From NCBI RefSeq assembly GCF_907165045.1, contig NZ_CAJRAU010000010.1, positions 124,001-188,000 of the forward strand: DNA of 64,000 nucleotides, read 5' to 3'. The translations under genes and the position numbers were made by a program. Below, piece after piece: positions 25,698 to 34,661 of this stretch. Source of the stretch: Dyadobacter linearis. Lineage in GTDB: Bacteria > Bacteroidota > Bacteroidia > Cytophagales > Spirosomataceae. Under the pieces are notes generated by a model, which was given only the letters and a program-made list of their open reading frames with translations, was not told where the DNA came from and made no database searches. Position 1 is the stretch's first letter; each line of letters opens with the position of its first letter.

Positions 25698-26237
25698 ATG
25701 TCGACTTTGATTTTAGAGAAAAAACCGAAATACGAGCGGATTATTAACATACTCGCTGTGGTGATCCCAATCGCAGTTGCAGCTATATTGGGCATCAGAC
25801 AAAAAGTCGAGCTCGGAGCATGGACCAAAGTGCTGCCCCACGTGATCGGCGTAATTAATACACTTACCGCTATTTTGCTGATCACGGGGTATTATTTCAT
25901 TCGTAAAATGGATATCGCCGGGCATAGGAAAGCGATGACTGGAGCGTTTTTGCTTGGAGCTGTTTTTCTGGTTTGTTATATTCTCTATCACATTTCAAAC
26001 GAATCTACTCCGTTCGGTGGCGAGGGGTTTGTGAGGCCGATCTATTACTTTTTACTGATATCGCATATTCTATTGTCAATTGTGGTCGTTTGGTTTGTAC
26101 TGCGGGCCGTGTACTTTGGCTACACAAATCAGATTCCTCAGCATAAAAAAGCAGTAAAGTGGGCAATGCCGATTTGGTTGTATGTAAGTGTGAGCGGTGT
26201 AATTGTTTATTTAATGATCAGTCCATATTATTCATGA
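25698..26237 (+). CDS. DUF420 membrane protein, cytochrome oxidase assembly type
   Basis: A 179-residue protein with five helices, typical of DUF420 (relatives of B. subtilis CtaM/YozB, needed for active cytochrome oxidase). Conserved histidines stand at helix ends (LPHVIGVINT, DIAGHRKAMT, YILYHIS, LISHILLS), a pattern suited to haem or metal binding. It starts one base after the SCO-like gene, and its TGA overlaps the ATG of the next gene. Confidence 0.88.
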   Translation: MSTLILEKKPKYERIINILAVVIPIAVAAILGIRQKVELGAWTKVLPHVIGVINTLTAILLITGYYFIRKMDIAGHRKAMTGAFLLGAVFLVCYILYHISNESTPFGGEGFVRPIYYFLLISHILLSIVVVWFVLRAVYFGYTNQIPQHKKAVKWAMPIWLYVSVSGVIVYLMISPYYS

Positions 26238-26515
26238 GAAAATTTTTGATCATATCAGGATTCATAATCATGTTTATGGCCCTGGGCTTCGATTCCTGGG
26301 CGCAGTGTGCAATGTGCCGTGGCTCGGTGGAAAGTTCGATGGGGAATGGACGCAATAATGTAGGTGTGGGGTTAAATACCGGCATTATGTATCTTTTTGT
26401 AATGCCTTACCTGCTTGTCGGCGTAATTGGGTACCTCTGGTATAGGAATAGCAAAAGGGCGCGGGAGGAGCGACAGCTTGTTGTTTCCAGGGTGAAGCAG
26501 GCTTACCAGGGTTAA
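26234..26515 (+). CDS. Small membrane protein with a CxxC motif, last gene of the operon
   Basis: A 93-residue protein. The start ATG overlaps the previous stop (ATGA); a longer frame upstream lies within the DUF420 gene and is rejected. Residues 1-24 form a signal peptide or helix, followed at once by CAMC (Cys25, Cys28), a linker and a second helix (about 51-69, GIMYLFVMPYLLVGVIGYLWY). The tail is basic. The closeness of CAMC to the signal cleavage region and its place in an oxidase operon suggest a role in metal or thiol handling during assembly (inference). I do not recognise a named family. Confidence 0.8.
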   Translation: MRKFLIISGFIIMFMALGFDSWAQCAMCRGSVESSMGNGRNNVGVGLNTGIMYLFVMPYLLVGVIGYLWYRNSKRAREERQLVVSRVKQAYQG

Positions 26516-26535
26516 GCACTTCGAATGTAATATTC

Positions 26536-26563
26536 AGCGAAATCTTCCGGTTTCGCTTTTTTT
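26536..26563 (+). terminator. Terminator of the respiratory operon
   Basis: AGCGAAA (26536-26542) pairs with TTTCGCT (26551-26557), followed by six T. It closes the ~16.7-kb act-cox operon. Confidence 0.88.
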
Positions 26564-26636
26564 GTGCCTATCTAAAAAATAAAGTCAGTTAGTAGTGTAG
26601 AAAACAAGCTTGGCGCCTTTAATCAAAAACTCTCCT

Positions 26637-29159
26637 ATGAGGCAACTTCTTATTCTTCTGATTATTCTCAAAAGTCTGTTCATTCAAGCCCAGACCATAT
26701 CTACGGCCAAACCATGGACCTACTGGTGGTGGATGGGAAGTACTGTGAAGAAAGAGGATATCTCGACACAGCTCCAATCATTTAAAGCTTCCGGTATCGG
26801 CGGGGTACATATAATTCCGATCTATGGTGTAAAGGGATTAGAAAAAGAAGCGATCCCGTTTCTATCGCCGGAGTGGCTTGATGTAATGCAATTTACAGTC
26901 ACGGAGGGTAAGCGCCTTGGGATTGGAGTTGATATGACGACGGGTACAGGCTGGCCTTTTGGCGGGCCTAATGTGTCGGAATCGCTTGCTGCGAAGACAA
27001 TGGTTGTTAAAGAGGGAAAGCCGGATATTAATCTCACAAAACAAAAAGTAAAACGTGCTGCGCCGGGCGGCGAAGGATATGTACTTGATCCTTTTCATGC
27101 CAATGCAATGTCCCACTATCTCACTCGGTTCGACTCTGCATTCAAAGGTATTGCAGCACTGCCAAGATCCATGTATATGGATTCTTATGAGGCTTACGGA
27201 GCCAATTGGACAGTTGATTTTGCAAATGAATTTAAGAAAAGAAGGAAATATGATATTCTCGAAAACCTAAATGCACTGTCAGACTCGACTCCAAACCCGT
27301 CGAGCGAACTGATCAGAATAGACTATCACCAGACTCTTGCGGAGCTTTTGCTCGAAAGGTATGCGATTCCCTGGACGAAATGGAGTAAGGAAAAAGGCTT
27401 TGTGACGCGCTACCAGGCTCACGGGTCACCTGGAAATTTGCTCGATCTTTACGCCGCCGCGGATATCCCCGAAACAGAATCATTTGGTACGAGCCGGTTC
27501 GACATTCCTGGTTTGCGTGTTGATCCCGACTATTCCATTGAGCAGTTTGGAACACCCAATCCATTGGCGATGAAGTTCGCTTCTTCGGCAGCTCATTTAA
27601 ATGGTAAAAGGCTTGTTAGCTCGGAGACTGGCACGTGGCTTGCGAACCACTTCAAGGTATCACTTTCACAGATCAAGCCGCAGATCGATGAGCTGTTCGC
27701 TTCCGGCATTAACCACGTCTTTTATCATGGTACCAATTATTCGCCGCCCGGTGCGCCCTATCCGGGCTGGCTGTTTTACGCGTCTACGCATTTCGGGCCC
27801 ACATCACATTTTGCAAAGGAGCTCCCTTTACTGAATCAATATGTAGCGTTTTGTCAGGAGCGACTTCAAAGCAGTAAGCCTGACAATGATATACTTGTGT
27901 ATTTTCCTATTCATGATCTCTGGGCGACCCGGGCGAAATCTTCCGGTAATATACATTTGCTTGAAGTACATCACGTAGACCGCTGGCTGCTCGATCTGCC
28001 TTTTGGAAAACTGTCGCAAAACTTATGGAATGCGGGCTACACATTCGATTTTATTTCAGATTTGCAATTGAAGGACTTAAATGTAAAAGGGAACAAACTG
28101 CTGACTCCCGCCAATATTACATACAAAACGATTTTGATTCCTTCCAGTACGTATATGCCGATGAAAACGCTAAAAGAGCTGAAACGACTTTCGGCGGCGG
28201 GAGTAAATATTATATTCGAGGATAATCTGCCAAAGAAAGTGAGCGGATATAATGCGCATTCTTCTAATCAACAAGCATTTGAGAAGGAATTACTAGCGTT
28301 GCAGAAAAACGTAAATGTTCACACTTCTTCGAATTTGAAAGAAAGTCTCACTAAGAATAAGGTATTTTCCGAAGAGATAGCCGAAAAGGGACTGACATTT
28401 ATTCGTAAAAGGACGGAAGACGGGCGCACGTTATATTTCGTCACAAATCTTGCCAATACTTTCCGGGAAGGTTGGGTAAAACTTGGCGGGGGCGAACATT
28501 TTACACGAATAGATCCGCTTGGTGGGAAATCTGAGATGGCTTTCCGTAATTCAGGAGACAGGCAGGAAGTTTTTTTGCAATTGCTGCCAGGGCAATCCTG
28601 CTTTCTTGAATCAACAAAAGAAGCTGGCAAGCCAGGCGAAATCGTAACTTATTCCCGAAGCTATGAGATCAAAGGGCCCTGGGAAATAACCTTTTTAAAT
28701 GGCCGACCTTTAAGACCCGCCCCGGCTAAAATGCAGCAACTTGAATCCTGGACAGTTCTGCCTGATTCTGCCAGGTATTTTTCAGGTACTGCCCTTTATA
28801 AGATCAGCTTTGATGCGCCGGCTGATCTTAATAAGAGTAAGTCAGTGGTTTTAGATCTGGGGGACGTTCGCGAAACAGCGAATGTAAAATTGAATGGGAA
28901 AGCCGTAGGAACTGCGTGGTCCATTCCTTTCCGAATTGAACTGGATGCTGCGCTTTTCAAACCAAAAAATAATGTGCTGGAAATTGAGGTAACAAATTTG
29001 TCGGCTAATTATATGCGTTTACGAGATACCCAGAAACCGGATTGGAAGCGATTTGAAGATATCAACATTGTTGATATTACATATAAAAAGTTTGATGCAA
29101 GCAAATGGGAACCAATGCCTTCCGGACTTTTAGGCCCGATAAAATTAATTTATGAATAG
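26637..29159 (+). CDS. Exported GH106-like glycoside hydrolase (alpha-L-rhamnosidase type)
   Basis: An 840-residue exported protein. The ATG at 26637 starts a signal peptide (MRQLLILLIILKSLFIQAQT); a TTG 27 bases upstream is rejected. The N-terminal PWTYWWWMGSTVKKEDISTQL and GIGGVHIIPIYG motifs are characteristic of the GH106-like families, whose characterised members remove alpha-L-rhamnose from plant or bacterial glycans. The mature protein has a long (beta/alpha)-type catalytic part to about residue 640. A C-terminal beta-sandwich follows, of the kind seen in GH2-type sugar-binding domains (VVLDLGDVRETANVKLNGKA). It stands alone between terminator and murI, not in a polysaccharide locus. 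Substrate specificity is inferred from family only. Confidence 0.82.
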   Translation: MRQLLILLIILKSLFIQAQTISTAKPWTYWWWMGSTVKKEDISTQLQSFKASGIGGVHIIPIYGVKGLEKEAIPFLSPEWLDVMQFTVTEGKRLGIGVDMTTGTGWPFGGPNVSESLAAKTMVVKEGKPDINLTKQKVKRAAPGGEGYVLDPFHANAMSHYLTRFDSAFKGIAALPRSMYMDSYEAYGANWTVDFANEFKKRRKYDILENLNALSDSTPNPSSELIRIDYHQTLAELLLERYAIPWTKWSKEKGFVTRYQAHGSPGNLLDLYAAADIPETESFGTSRFDIPGLRVDPDYSIEQFGTPNPLAMKFASSAAHLNGKRLVSSETGTWLANHFKVSLSQIKPQIDELFASGINHVFYHGTNYSPPGAPYPGWLFYASTHFGPTSHFAKELPLLNQYVAFCQERLQSSKPDNDILVYFPIHDLWATRAKSSGNIHLLEVHHVDRWLLDLPFGKLSQNLWNAGYTFDFISDLQLKDLNVKGNKLLTPANITYKTILIPSSTYMPMKTLKELKRLSAAGVNIIFEDNLPKKVSGYNAHSSNQQAFEKELLALQKNVNVHTSSNLKESLTKNKVFSEEIAEKGLTFIRKRTEDGRTLYFVTNLANTFREGWVKLGGGEHFTRIDPLGGKSEMAFRNSGDRQEVFLQLLPGQSCFLESTKEAGKPGEIVTYSRSYEIKGPWEITFLNGRPLRPAPAKMQQLESWTVLPDSARYFSGTALYKISFDAPADLNKSKSVVLDLGDVRETANVKLNGKAVGTAWSIPFRIELDAALFKPKNNVLEIEVTNLSANYMRLRDTQKPDWKRFEDINIVDITYKKFDASKWEPMPSGLLGPIKLIYE

Positions 29160-29160
29160 G

Positions 29161-29970
29161 CTATTCCCAGAGCGGATAATGCTCTAACTGGATTTTTCTG
29201 CCGAAAAAAATAGAAGTGGATTGTTCAAAAGAGAGGGTATAATCGGATACATAAAATTGCCGGTTGCCACTTCCCTTTTCATTCACGAGGTAATGCTGTT
29301 CCAGCCAGGCGCGGAGCGAATGTGCGACTATTTCAGAAGTGTCGAGGATTTCGATCTGGTCTGCGTAAAACGTTCCTATCTGCTTCTTGATAAGTGGGTA
29401 ATGTGTGCAACCCAGAATAAGCGCTTCAATGCCCGCAAGTGTCGGATCCGATAAGTAGCTTGCAACAATACTTTCACTGATATTATTATCAAAAAAACCT
29501 TCCTCTATCATCGGTGCCAGCAAAGGTGTAGCCAGTGATTTCAAATGGATATTCTTCCCGATCGCATCAACTTTCTTTTTGTAGACATTGGATAAAACAG
29601 TCTGCTTTGTACCTATTAAACCGATCGTTTTTCCGTCATAATGCTCCTTAATATAATCTACAACTGGGTCTATCACGTTCAGCACCTTCGCCTTACTGCC
29701 AACATATTCACGGACCAACTCATAAGCAGCTGCCGACGCAGAGTTGCAGGCAATCAGTATCAACTTGCAGTTTTGTTGTAAAAGCATATTGCAGATCTTG
29801 ATTGAATATGCCTGAATAGACGCCGTCGATTTGTCGCCATAGGGAAGGTGGGCGGTATCCCCAAAATATATGGTGTTTTCCAATGGTAGTAACCGGGTAA
29901 CCGCACTCGCAACGGTCATACCGCCGATACCGCTATCAAAAATCCCAATAGGTGCTGATGAATCTAGCAT
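29161..29970 (-). CDS. murI: Glutamate racemase
   Basis: Converts L- to D-glutamate for peptidoglycan. The 269 residues show both catalytic cysteines in their usual contexts: IACNSASAAA (about residue 75) and ILGCTHYPLI (about 188). The N-terminal PIGIFDSGIGGMTVA contains the catalytic Asp, and YFGDTAHLPYG follows. Length is normal. It is convergent with the GH106-like gene, one base between the stops. Confidence 0.97.
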   Translation of the reverse strand: MLDSSAPIGIFDSGIGGMTVASAVTRLLPLENTIYFGDTAHLPYGDKSTASIQAYSIKICNMLLQQNCKLILIACNSASAAAYELVREYVGSKAKVLNVIDPVVDYIKEHYDGKTIGLIGTKQTVLSNVYKKKVDAIGKNIHLKSLATPLLAPMIEEGFFDNNISESIVASYLSDPTLAGIEALILGCTHYPLIKKQIGTFYADQIEILDTSEIVAHSLRAWLEQHYLVNEKGSGNRQFYVSDYTLSFEQSTSIFFGRKIQLEHYPLWE

Positions 29971-29998
29971 AAAACATTTAGTGTCTGGATCAATGCAT

Positions 29999-30006
29999 CA
30001 AAGCTA
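29999..30006 (-). promoter_or_regulatory. Possible -7 element of murI
   Basis: On the minus strand this reads TAGCTTTG (consensus TAnnTTTG), 29 bases upstream of the murI ATG. A -33 match is not visible at the expected spacing. Confidence 0.35.
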
Positions 30007-30112
30007 AGAGAAGCTTATTGATTATTTTTTACTAAAAACTACAAAAAACTTCTTGAGGCGTGCAACCTCGTCACAAGTAATAAGCATCTTGCTGTTGAAA
30101 CCACAAGTTAGA

Positions 30113-30703
30113 ATGGGTAAAATTTTATCACTATTTAGCCAGGAAGCACAACTCGTTAAAGCGCTTAAGAAGGAAGATTCAAAGGCGCAGCGACAAGTGT
30201 ACGATAAATACAGCACTCGCATGCTGGGTTTATGTTTCCGATATATATGTGATGAAATGGCGGCCGAGGATGTAATGGTGGAAGGATTTTTGAAGGTATT
30301 CTCCAAGATCGAGCAGTTCAATAGTGACGGAAGTTTTGAAGGCTGGATCCGCCGGATAATGGTCAACGAGTCACTGGGATATCTTCGGAAGCAGAAAAGA
30401 ATACTGGAAGATAATTTGTCTGACGAGGCGAACAATATACCTGACTACGTGCAAGCCGACCAGAATCTGGATACGCAGGAGCTGCTGGATTTGATAGAAC
30501 GTCTACCAACGGGATACCGGACAGTTTTCAATCTGTATGCAATTGAAGGTTATGCACATATTGAAATAGCAGAAATGCTGGGAATCAGTGAGAGTACATC
30601 CAAATCACAATTGCATCGGGCCCGGGCATTGTTGCAGAAAATGGTTTTGGAATGGGAGAATGATTTTAAAAAAAAAGTAGAATATGAAAAAGCATCCTGT
30701 TGA
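30113..30703 (+). CDS. ECF-type RNA polymerase sigma factor
   Basis: A 196-residue sigma-70 family factor with region 2 (KAQRQVYDKYSTRMLGLCFR ... AAEDVMVEGFLKVFSKI) and region 4 (LPTGYRTVFNLYAIEGYAHIEIAEMLGISESTSKSQLHRAR). I use the ATG at 30113; a TTG start 60 bases upstream adds a non-conserved stretch. The 3' end overlaps the next gene by 20 bases, implying co-translation with a putative membrane partner. It probably controls a small envelope-related regulon. Confidence 0.92.
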   Translation: MGKILSLFSQEAQLVKALKKEDSKAQRQVYDKYSTRMLGLCFRYICDEMAAEDVMVEGFLKVFSKIEQFNSDGSFEGWIRRIMVNESLGYLRKQKRILEDNLSDEANNIPDYVQADQNLDTQELLDLIERLPTGYRTVFNLYAIEGYAHIEIAEMLGISESTSKSQLHRARALLQKMVLEWENDFKKKVEYEKASC

Positions 30704-31496
30704 TGATCTTTTCAAGCGAAAGCTGAATAACCTGGAAAAAGCGCCTTCTGACAATGCATGGCTGAGGATACGGGAAAAGCAAGTACCAAAGCGACGTGTA
30801 ATGGGTTGGGTGTGGTATGCGGCAGCAAGTACGGTTGTTGGCTTGTTTGGAGGCTATTTAGTTTGGCAACATAGTCAGACAGATGTTACTGTAACCAATA
30901 AACAGATTGTAGCGAAGGTGCAGCGGCAGGACAGTATTTTACCAAAAGCAGTTGATGAAAAGACTGTTAAAACTGAAAATACAATTGCAGCGGTACCGAA
31001 GGAAAAAATCAAGAAAGAGAGTTTAGTAGTAAGAAAGGCAATTGAGGAAAAGCAAGTGCCGGAGCAACGCAGTTTGAATGAAATAAATGAGGAGCAGCCT
31101 GCATTGGCAAAACTGGAAACTAAGCAGCCTGCCGAAAAGTCAATGAATAATAATACATCCTCGTCAGTTGCCAGTCTTCCTAAGGTGACTGATTGGGAGC
31201 CGGTAAAAGAAGAGAACAAAACGGCCGCAATAGCAAAAGTAGAAGCTGAGCCCGCACGGACAATCGTAGTTGCTGTTGAATCGGAATCGGATGATCCGGA
31301 GGAAAGACCAAAAGCTTCCAAATTTTCGAAAGTATTTCGTCAGTTAAAGAATGCGAGGGCTGGTGAAAGGGTTGATTGGGAAGAAGTTGGTTTTAATCCC
31401 AGAACACTGGTAGCGAGGGTTGACGACCGGCTGCGCAGTAAAGAAGATAAAACGTCAGATAAGTATCAAGACTCCAAAGAAAGAACAAAATTATAA
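30684..31496 (+). CDS. Single-pass membrane protein, probable anti-sigma partner
   Basis: A 270-residue protein not matched to a named family. A short cytoplasmic N-terminus (about 1-41, with DLFKRKLNNLEKAPSDNAW) precedes one helix (42-61, WVWYAAASTVVGLFGGYLVW). A ~210-residue Lys/Glu/Val-rich, low-complexity periplasmic part ends in an Arg-rich segment. This layout and the 20-base overlap with the upstream sigma gene suggest an anti-sigma factor of unusual type (inference). The low-complexity part could span the periplasm. Confidence 0.7.
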   Translation: MKKHPVDDLFKRKLNNLEKAPSDNAWLRIREKQVPKRRVMGWVWYAAASTVVGLFGGYLVWQHSQTDVTVTNKQIVAKVQRQDSILPKAVDEKTVKTENTIAAVPKEKIKKESLVVRKAIEEKQVPEQRSLNEINEEQPALAKLETKQPAEKSMNNNTSSSVASLPKVTDWEPVKEENKTAAIAKVEAEPARTIVVAVESESDDPEERPKASKFSKVFRQLKNARAGERVDWEEVGFNPRTLVARVDDRLRSKEDKTSDKYQDSKERTKL

Positions 31497-31507
31497 TCTA
31501 TTTAGCC

Positions 31508-32614
31508 ATGAAACGTAAAGTATTTGCCTTGCTGATAATGGGTTTTGCATTTGCTATTTTAAATGCAGGAATTTCAAAAGGCTCCGATTTGAACAAGAAA
31601 TTTGAGAAAGATTCAATTATCGTAACATTTGGAAACAAAACCCGTCTGATCATTTACGGAGAAAATCGAAGAGAACTGGATAAGATCATGAAGTATGATT
31701 TAAATGCGCTTCTTAAAGACTTGAAAATAAGATTAGATAGTACACAAGCTGACACAACTTACCTGAGAGAAGAATTTAACGGGAATAATTATCTCAAAAA
31801 TCAGGATGATAAAGATGAGAAGGATTATGTAAGAATAGGTTTGCGCGGCATTCATGTGAAAGATGGAGATACCAGGGTTTCTATTGACGGAAAGGGAGTT
31901 GAAGTACGGGACGGCGACGATGTGGTTACGACGGATTCGAATTACCGCAGGGTAGGTCGCCGGTTCAACAGGTCTGGCAGAAGTTCAAGTCCAAGAAAAG
32001 GCTTTAATGTCGCTTTCGGTTTGAATACTTATGGCGCTAATGAGGCTACTGTTGGATATAACAAGGCGGATTATGAGCTCAAACCCTTTGGCTCGCGATT
32101 TATCAGCTTGGGGTACATTGCCAGTGCTAAGATAGCGCAAGGTAAAAATGCAGGCTTTCATGTGGATTTCGGTGCTGATTTCTCCTGGTATAATTTGATG
32201 TTTGACAATAATAATACGGTAGTCAAGAACACCGAGTATGTTGAGTTCCTGCCGGTTGTTGATGAGAACAACGAGGAAGTAGTAATGAAAAAGAGCAAGC
32301 TGGTTGTACCATATGTCAACTTGTCTATCATGCCGACTGTCAGTTTCTCGCATTCCTTCATTTCTTACATCAGTGCGGGAGTTTACGGCGGATATAAGCT
32401 GGGGAGTTACACCAAGCTCCGGGCTGAGGGAAGTAAAGATGTGGACCACGTCCGGAAGAATTTTCATATTGAAGATTTGCGCTACGGACTTGCAGCGGAA
32501 ATTGGAATTCGAAAATTTCCAGACCTTTTCGTCAATTATGACATGAACTACCTGTATGAGGACAAGCGCGGCCCGGCCGTAAGAATGTTAAGCTTTGGAG
32601 TGAGACTATTTTGA
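31508..32614 (+). CDS. Exported protein, predicted outer-membrane beta-barrel
   Basis: A 368-residue protein with a signal peptide (MKRKVFALLIMGFAFAILNA). After a soluble N-terminal region rich in Asp and Lys, the C-terminal ~200 residues alternate polar and hydrophobic residues with frequent aromatics (FNVAFGLNTYGANEATVGY ... FISLGYIASAKIA). The chain ends in Phe (GVRLF), as is usual for outer-membrane barrels. No named family recognised. It follows the sigma/anti-sigma-like pair by 11 bases and is probably the third gene of that operon, so it may be the sensed or regulated envelope protein. Confidence 0.7.
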   Translation: MKRKVFALLIMGFAFAILNAGISKGSDLNKKFEKDSIIVTFGNKTRLIIYGENRRELDKIMKYDLNALLKDLKIRLDSTQADTTYLREEFNGNNYLKNQDDKDEKDYVRIGLRGIHVKDGDTRVSIDGKGVEVRDGDDVVTTDSNYRRVGRRFNRSGRSSSPRKGFNVAFGLNTYGANEATVGYNKADYELKPFGSRFISLGYIASAKIAQGKNAGFHVDFGADFSWYNLMFDNNNTVVKNTEYVEFLPVVDENNEEVVMKKSKLVVPYVNLSIMPTVSFSHSFISYISAGVYGGYKLGSYTKLRAEGSKDVDHVRKNFHIEDLRYGLAAEIGIRKFPDLFVNYDMNYLYEDKRGPAVRMLSFGVRLF

Positions 32615-32633
32615 TCATTGAAAACTGCATTCG

Positions 32634-32673
32634 GAGGCTGGAATCGATGTTTTTCGTTTCAGCTTCTTTTTTT
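32634..32673 (+). terminator. Terminator after the sigma-factor operon
   Basis: GAGGCTGGAA (32634-32643) pairs with TTTCAGCTTC (32657-32666, two G-T pairs), followed by a long T-run. Confidence 0.8.
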
Positions 32674-32695
32674 ATTTATTTTTTTTCAGAAACAA

Positions 32696-32726
32696 TTTGA
32701 GAATTTAAGAAAAGGCCATAATTTTG
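32696..32726 (+). promoter_or_regulatory. Consensus promoter of the tRNA-Tyr/Gly/Thr-tuf unit
   Basis: TTTG (32696-32699), exactly 19 bases, TAATTTTG (32719-32726): a perfect TTTG-N19-TAnnTTTG promoter. The expected start, near 32733, is 46 bases before tRNA-Tyr. Confidence 0.85.
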
Positions 32727-32778
32727 CGACTCCAAAAAGTGGAACAAACGGTTTCGCGGTAGTGTTGAAATGATGTAC

Positions 32779-32861
32779 GGGGGTGTACCAGAGTGGCCAA
32801 ATGGGGCAGACTGTAAATCTGCTGGTGTATGCCTACGGTGGTTCGAATCCATCCGCCCCCA
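32779..32861 (+). tRNA. tRNA-Tyr (anticodon GTA)
   Basis: Acceptor GGGGGTG pairs with CGCCCCC (one U-G pair), discriminator A. The anticodon stem-loop is CAGACTGTAAATCTG with GTA, a long variable arm is present as expected for a class II tRNA, and the T-arm contains GGTTCGAATCC. CCA not encoded. Confidence 0.97.
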
Positions 32862-32914
32862 CAGTTTATGTCAAGTGTGATCCTGTTACCAGACAAAGGT
32901 CAGATATAACAAAT

Positions 32915-32987
32915 GCGGAAGTAGCTCAGCTGGTAGAGCGATAGCCTTCCAAGCTATAGGTCGCGAGTTCGAACCTCGTCTTCCGCT
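32915..32987 (+). tRNA. tRNA-Gly (anticodon TCC)
   Basis: Acceptor GCGGAAG pairs with CTTCCGC, discriminator T. The anticodon stem ATAGC/GCTAT encloses CTTCCAA (TCC), the D-arm is normal, and the T-arm contains GAGTTCGAACCTC. CCA not encoded. Confidence 0.97.
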
Positions 32988-33074
32988 CATTTAAAGCACC
33001 GTCGAAGCGATTAGCGAAAACATTCCAATGTAACTTTTTCGCTAATCGCTTTTTGGTTGTAATGGATATGTTTT

Positions 33075-33294
<220 letters not shown>

Positions 33295-33421
33295 CGAAAG
33301 ATTTTGATTCTGTATTTGGTGAATTGGTTTTGAAGGGCTTGAAGTTTGTAAGCTGTGCAGGATCAATAAGTAGTGTTAAATAAATTCGTAATAACTTTTT
33401 AATTTTAAGCGTACTTAAGTC

Positions 33422-34609
33422 ATGGCAAAAGAGACGTTTGACCGCTCGAAACCCCACGTAAATATCGGTACTATCGGGCACGTTGACCACGGTAAAACTA
33501 CCCTTACTGCTGCTATCACAACTGTGTTGGCGAAAAAGGGTTTAGCAGTACTTCGTGATTTCTCATCAATTGATAATGCACCTGAGGAGAAAGAACGTGG
33601 TATCACAATTAACACATCCCACGTTGAGTACGCGACAGCAAACCGTCACTATGCTCACGTTGACTGTCCAGGTCACGCGGATTACGTAAAGAACATGGTA
33701 ACTGGTGCTGCCCAGATGGACGGCGCTATCATCGTAGTTGCTGCTACTGATGGACCAATGCCACAAACTCGTGAGCACATTCTTTTGGCCCGCCAGGTTG
33801 GTGTTCCTCAACTTGTTGTATTCATGAATAAAGTGGATATGGTTGATGATCCAGAACTTCTTGAACTTGTTGAAATGGAAATCCGTGAGCTTTTGAGCTT
33901 CTACGATTACGATGGAGACAATATTCCAGTTATCCAGGGCTCTGCTTTGGGTGGTTTGAATGGTGAAGAAAAATGGGTTAAAACGATCGAAGAATTGATG
34001 GACGCTGTTGACAGCTACATTCCAATTCCTCCTCGTATGACTGATCTTCCTTTCCTTATGCCTGTTGAAGACGTATTCTCGATCACTGGTCGTGGTACTG
34101 TTGCAACTGGTCGTATTGAAAGAGGTGTAATCAACTCTGGTGAAGCAGTTGATATCCTTGGTATGGGTGCAGAAGGTCTTAAATCAGTAGTAACTGGTGT
34201 TGAGATGTTCCGTAAGATCCTTGACCGTGGAGAAGCTGGTGACAACGTAGGTCTTTTGCTTCGTGGTATCAACAAAGAAGATATCCGTCGTGGAATGGTA
34301 ATCTGCAAGCCAGGTTCAGTTAAGCCTCACGCTGCATTCAAAGGCGAGGTTTATGTACTTTCGAAAGAAGAAGGTGGACGTCATACTCCATTCTTTAACA
34401 AATACCGTCCTCAGTTTTACTTCCGTACCACGGACGTAACAGGTGAAATTTCTCTGCCAGCTGGTGTTGAAATGGTTATGCCTGGTGATAACATCACAAT
34501 TGATGTGAAATTGATCAACAAGATCGCTATGGAGAAAGGTCTTCGCTTCGCGATTCGTGAAGGTGGACGTACCGTAGGTGCTGGTCAGGTGACTGAAATT
34601 CTTGACTAA
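33422..34609 (+). CDS. tuf: Translation elongation factor Tu
   Basis: GTPase that delivers aminoacyl-tRNA to the ribosome. The 395 residues show P-loop GHVDHGKTTLT, switch II DCPGHADYVKNM, NKVDMVDD for guanine binding and the domain II/III signatures (GRGTVATGRIERG; GRHTPFFNKYRPQFYFRTTD). Strong codon bias. It is 127 bases downstream of the tRNA-Thr array, in the same order as the E. coli thrU-tyrU-glyT-thrT-tufB unit. The 127-base gap shows no clear promoter, so tuf is probably expressed from the tRNA promoter. Confidence 0.98.
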   Translation: MAKETFDRSKPHVNIGTIGHVDHGKTTLTAAITTVLAKKGLAVLRDFSSIDNAPEEKERGITINTSHVEYATANRHYAHVDCPGHADYVKNMVTGAAQMDGAIIVVAATDGPMPQTREHILLARQVGVPQLVVFMNKVDMVDDPELLELVEMEIRELLSFYDYDGDNIPVIQGSALGGLNGEEKWVKTIEELMDAVDSYIPIPPRMTDLPFLMPVEDVFSITGRGTVATGRIERGVINSGEAVDILGMGAEGLKSVVTGVEMFRKILDRGEAGDNVGLLLRGINKEDIRRGMVICKPGSVKPHAAFKGEVYVLSKEEGGRHTPFFNKYRPQFYFRTTDVTGEISLPAGVEMVMPGDNITIDVKLINKIAMEKGLRFAIREGGRTVGAGQVTEILD

Positions 34610-34627
34610 TTAGTTAAGTAACAAACG

Positions 34628-34661
34628 CAAGTGCATTTCTCACGGAATGCACTTGTTTTTT
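34628..34661 (+). terminator. Terminator after tuf
   Basis: CAAGTGCATT (34628-34637) and AATGCACTTG (34646-34655) pair perfectly around an 8-base loop, followed by six T. The 3' arm also contains the TTG of the next promoter. Confidence 0.9.

Noticed and set aside
26159..26233. Longer N-terminus for the small CxxC protein
   Set aside because: It overlaps the DUF420 gene by 75 bases and precedes a clear signal peptide starting at the ATG at 26234.
26637..29159. Polysaccharide utilisation locus around the GH106-like gene
   Set aside because: No SusC/SusD pair is adjacent; upstream is a respiratory operon terminator and downstream is convergent murI.
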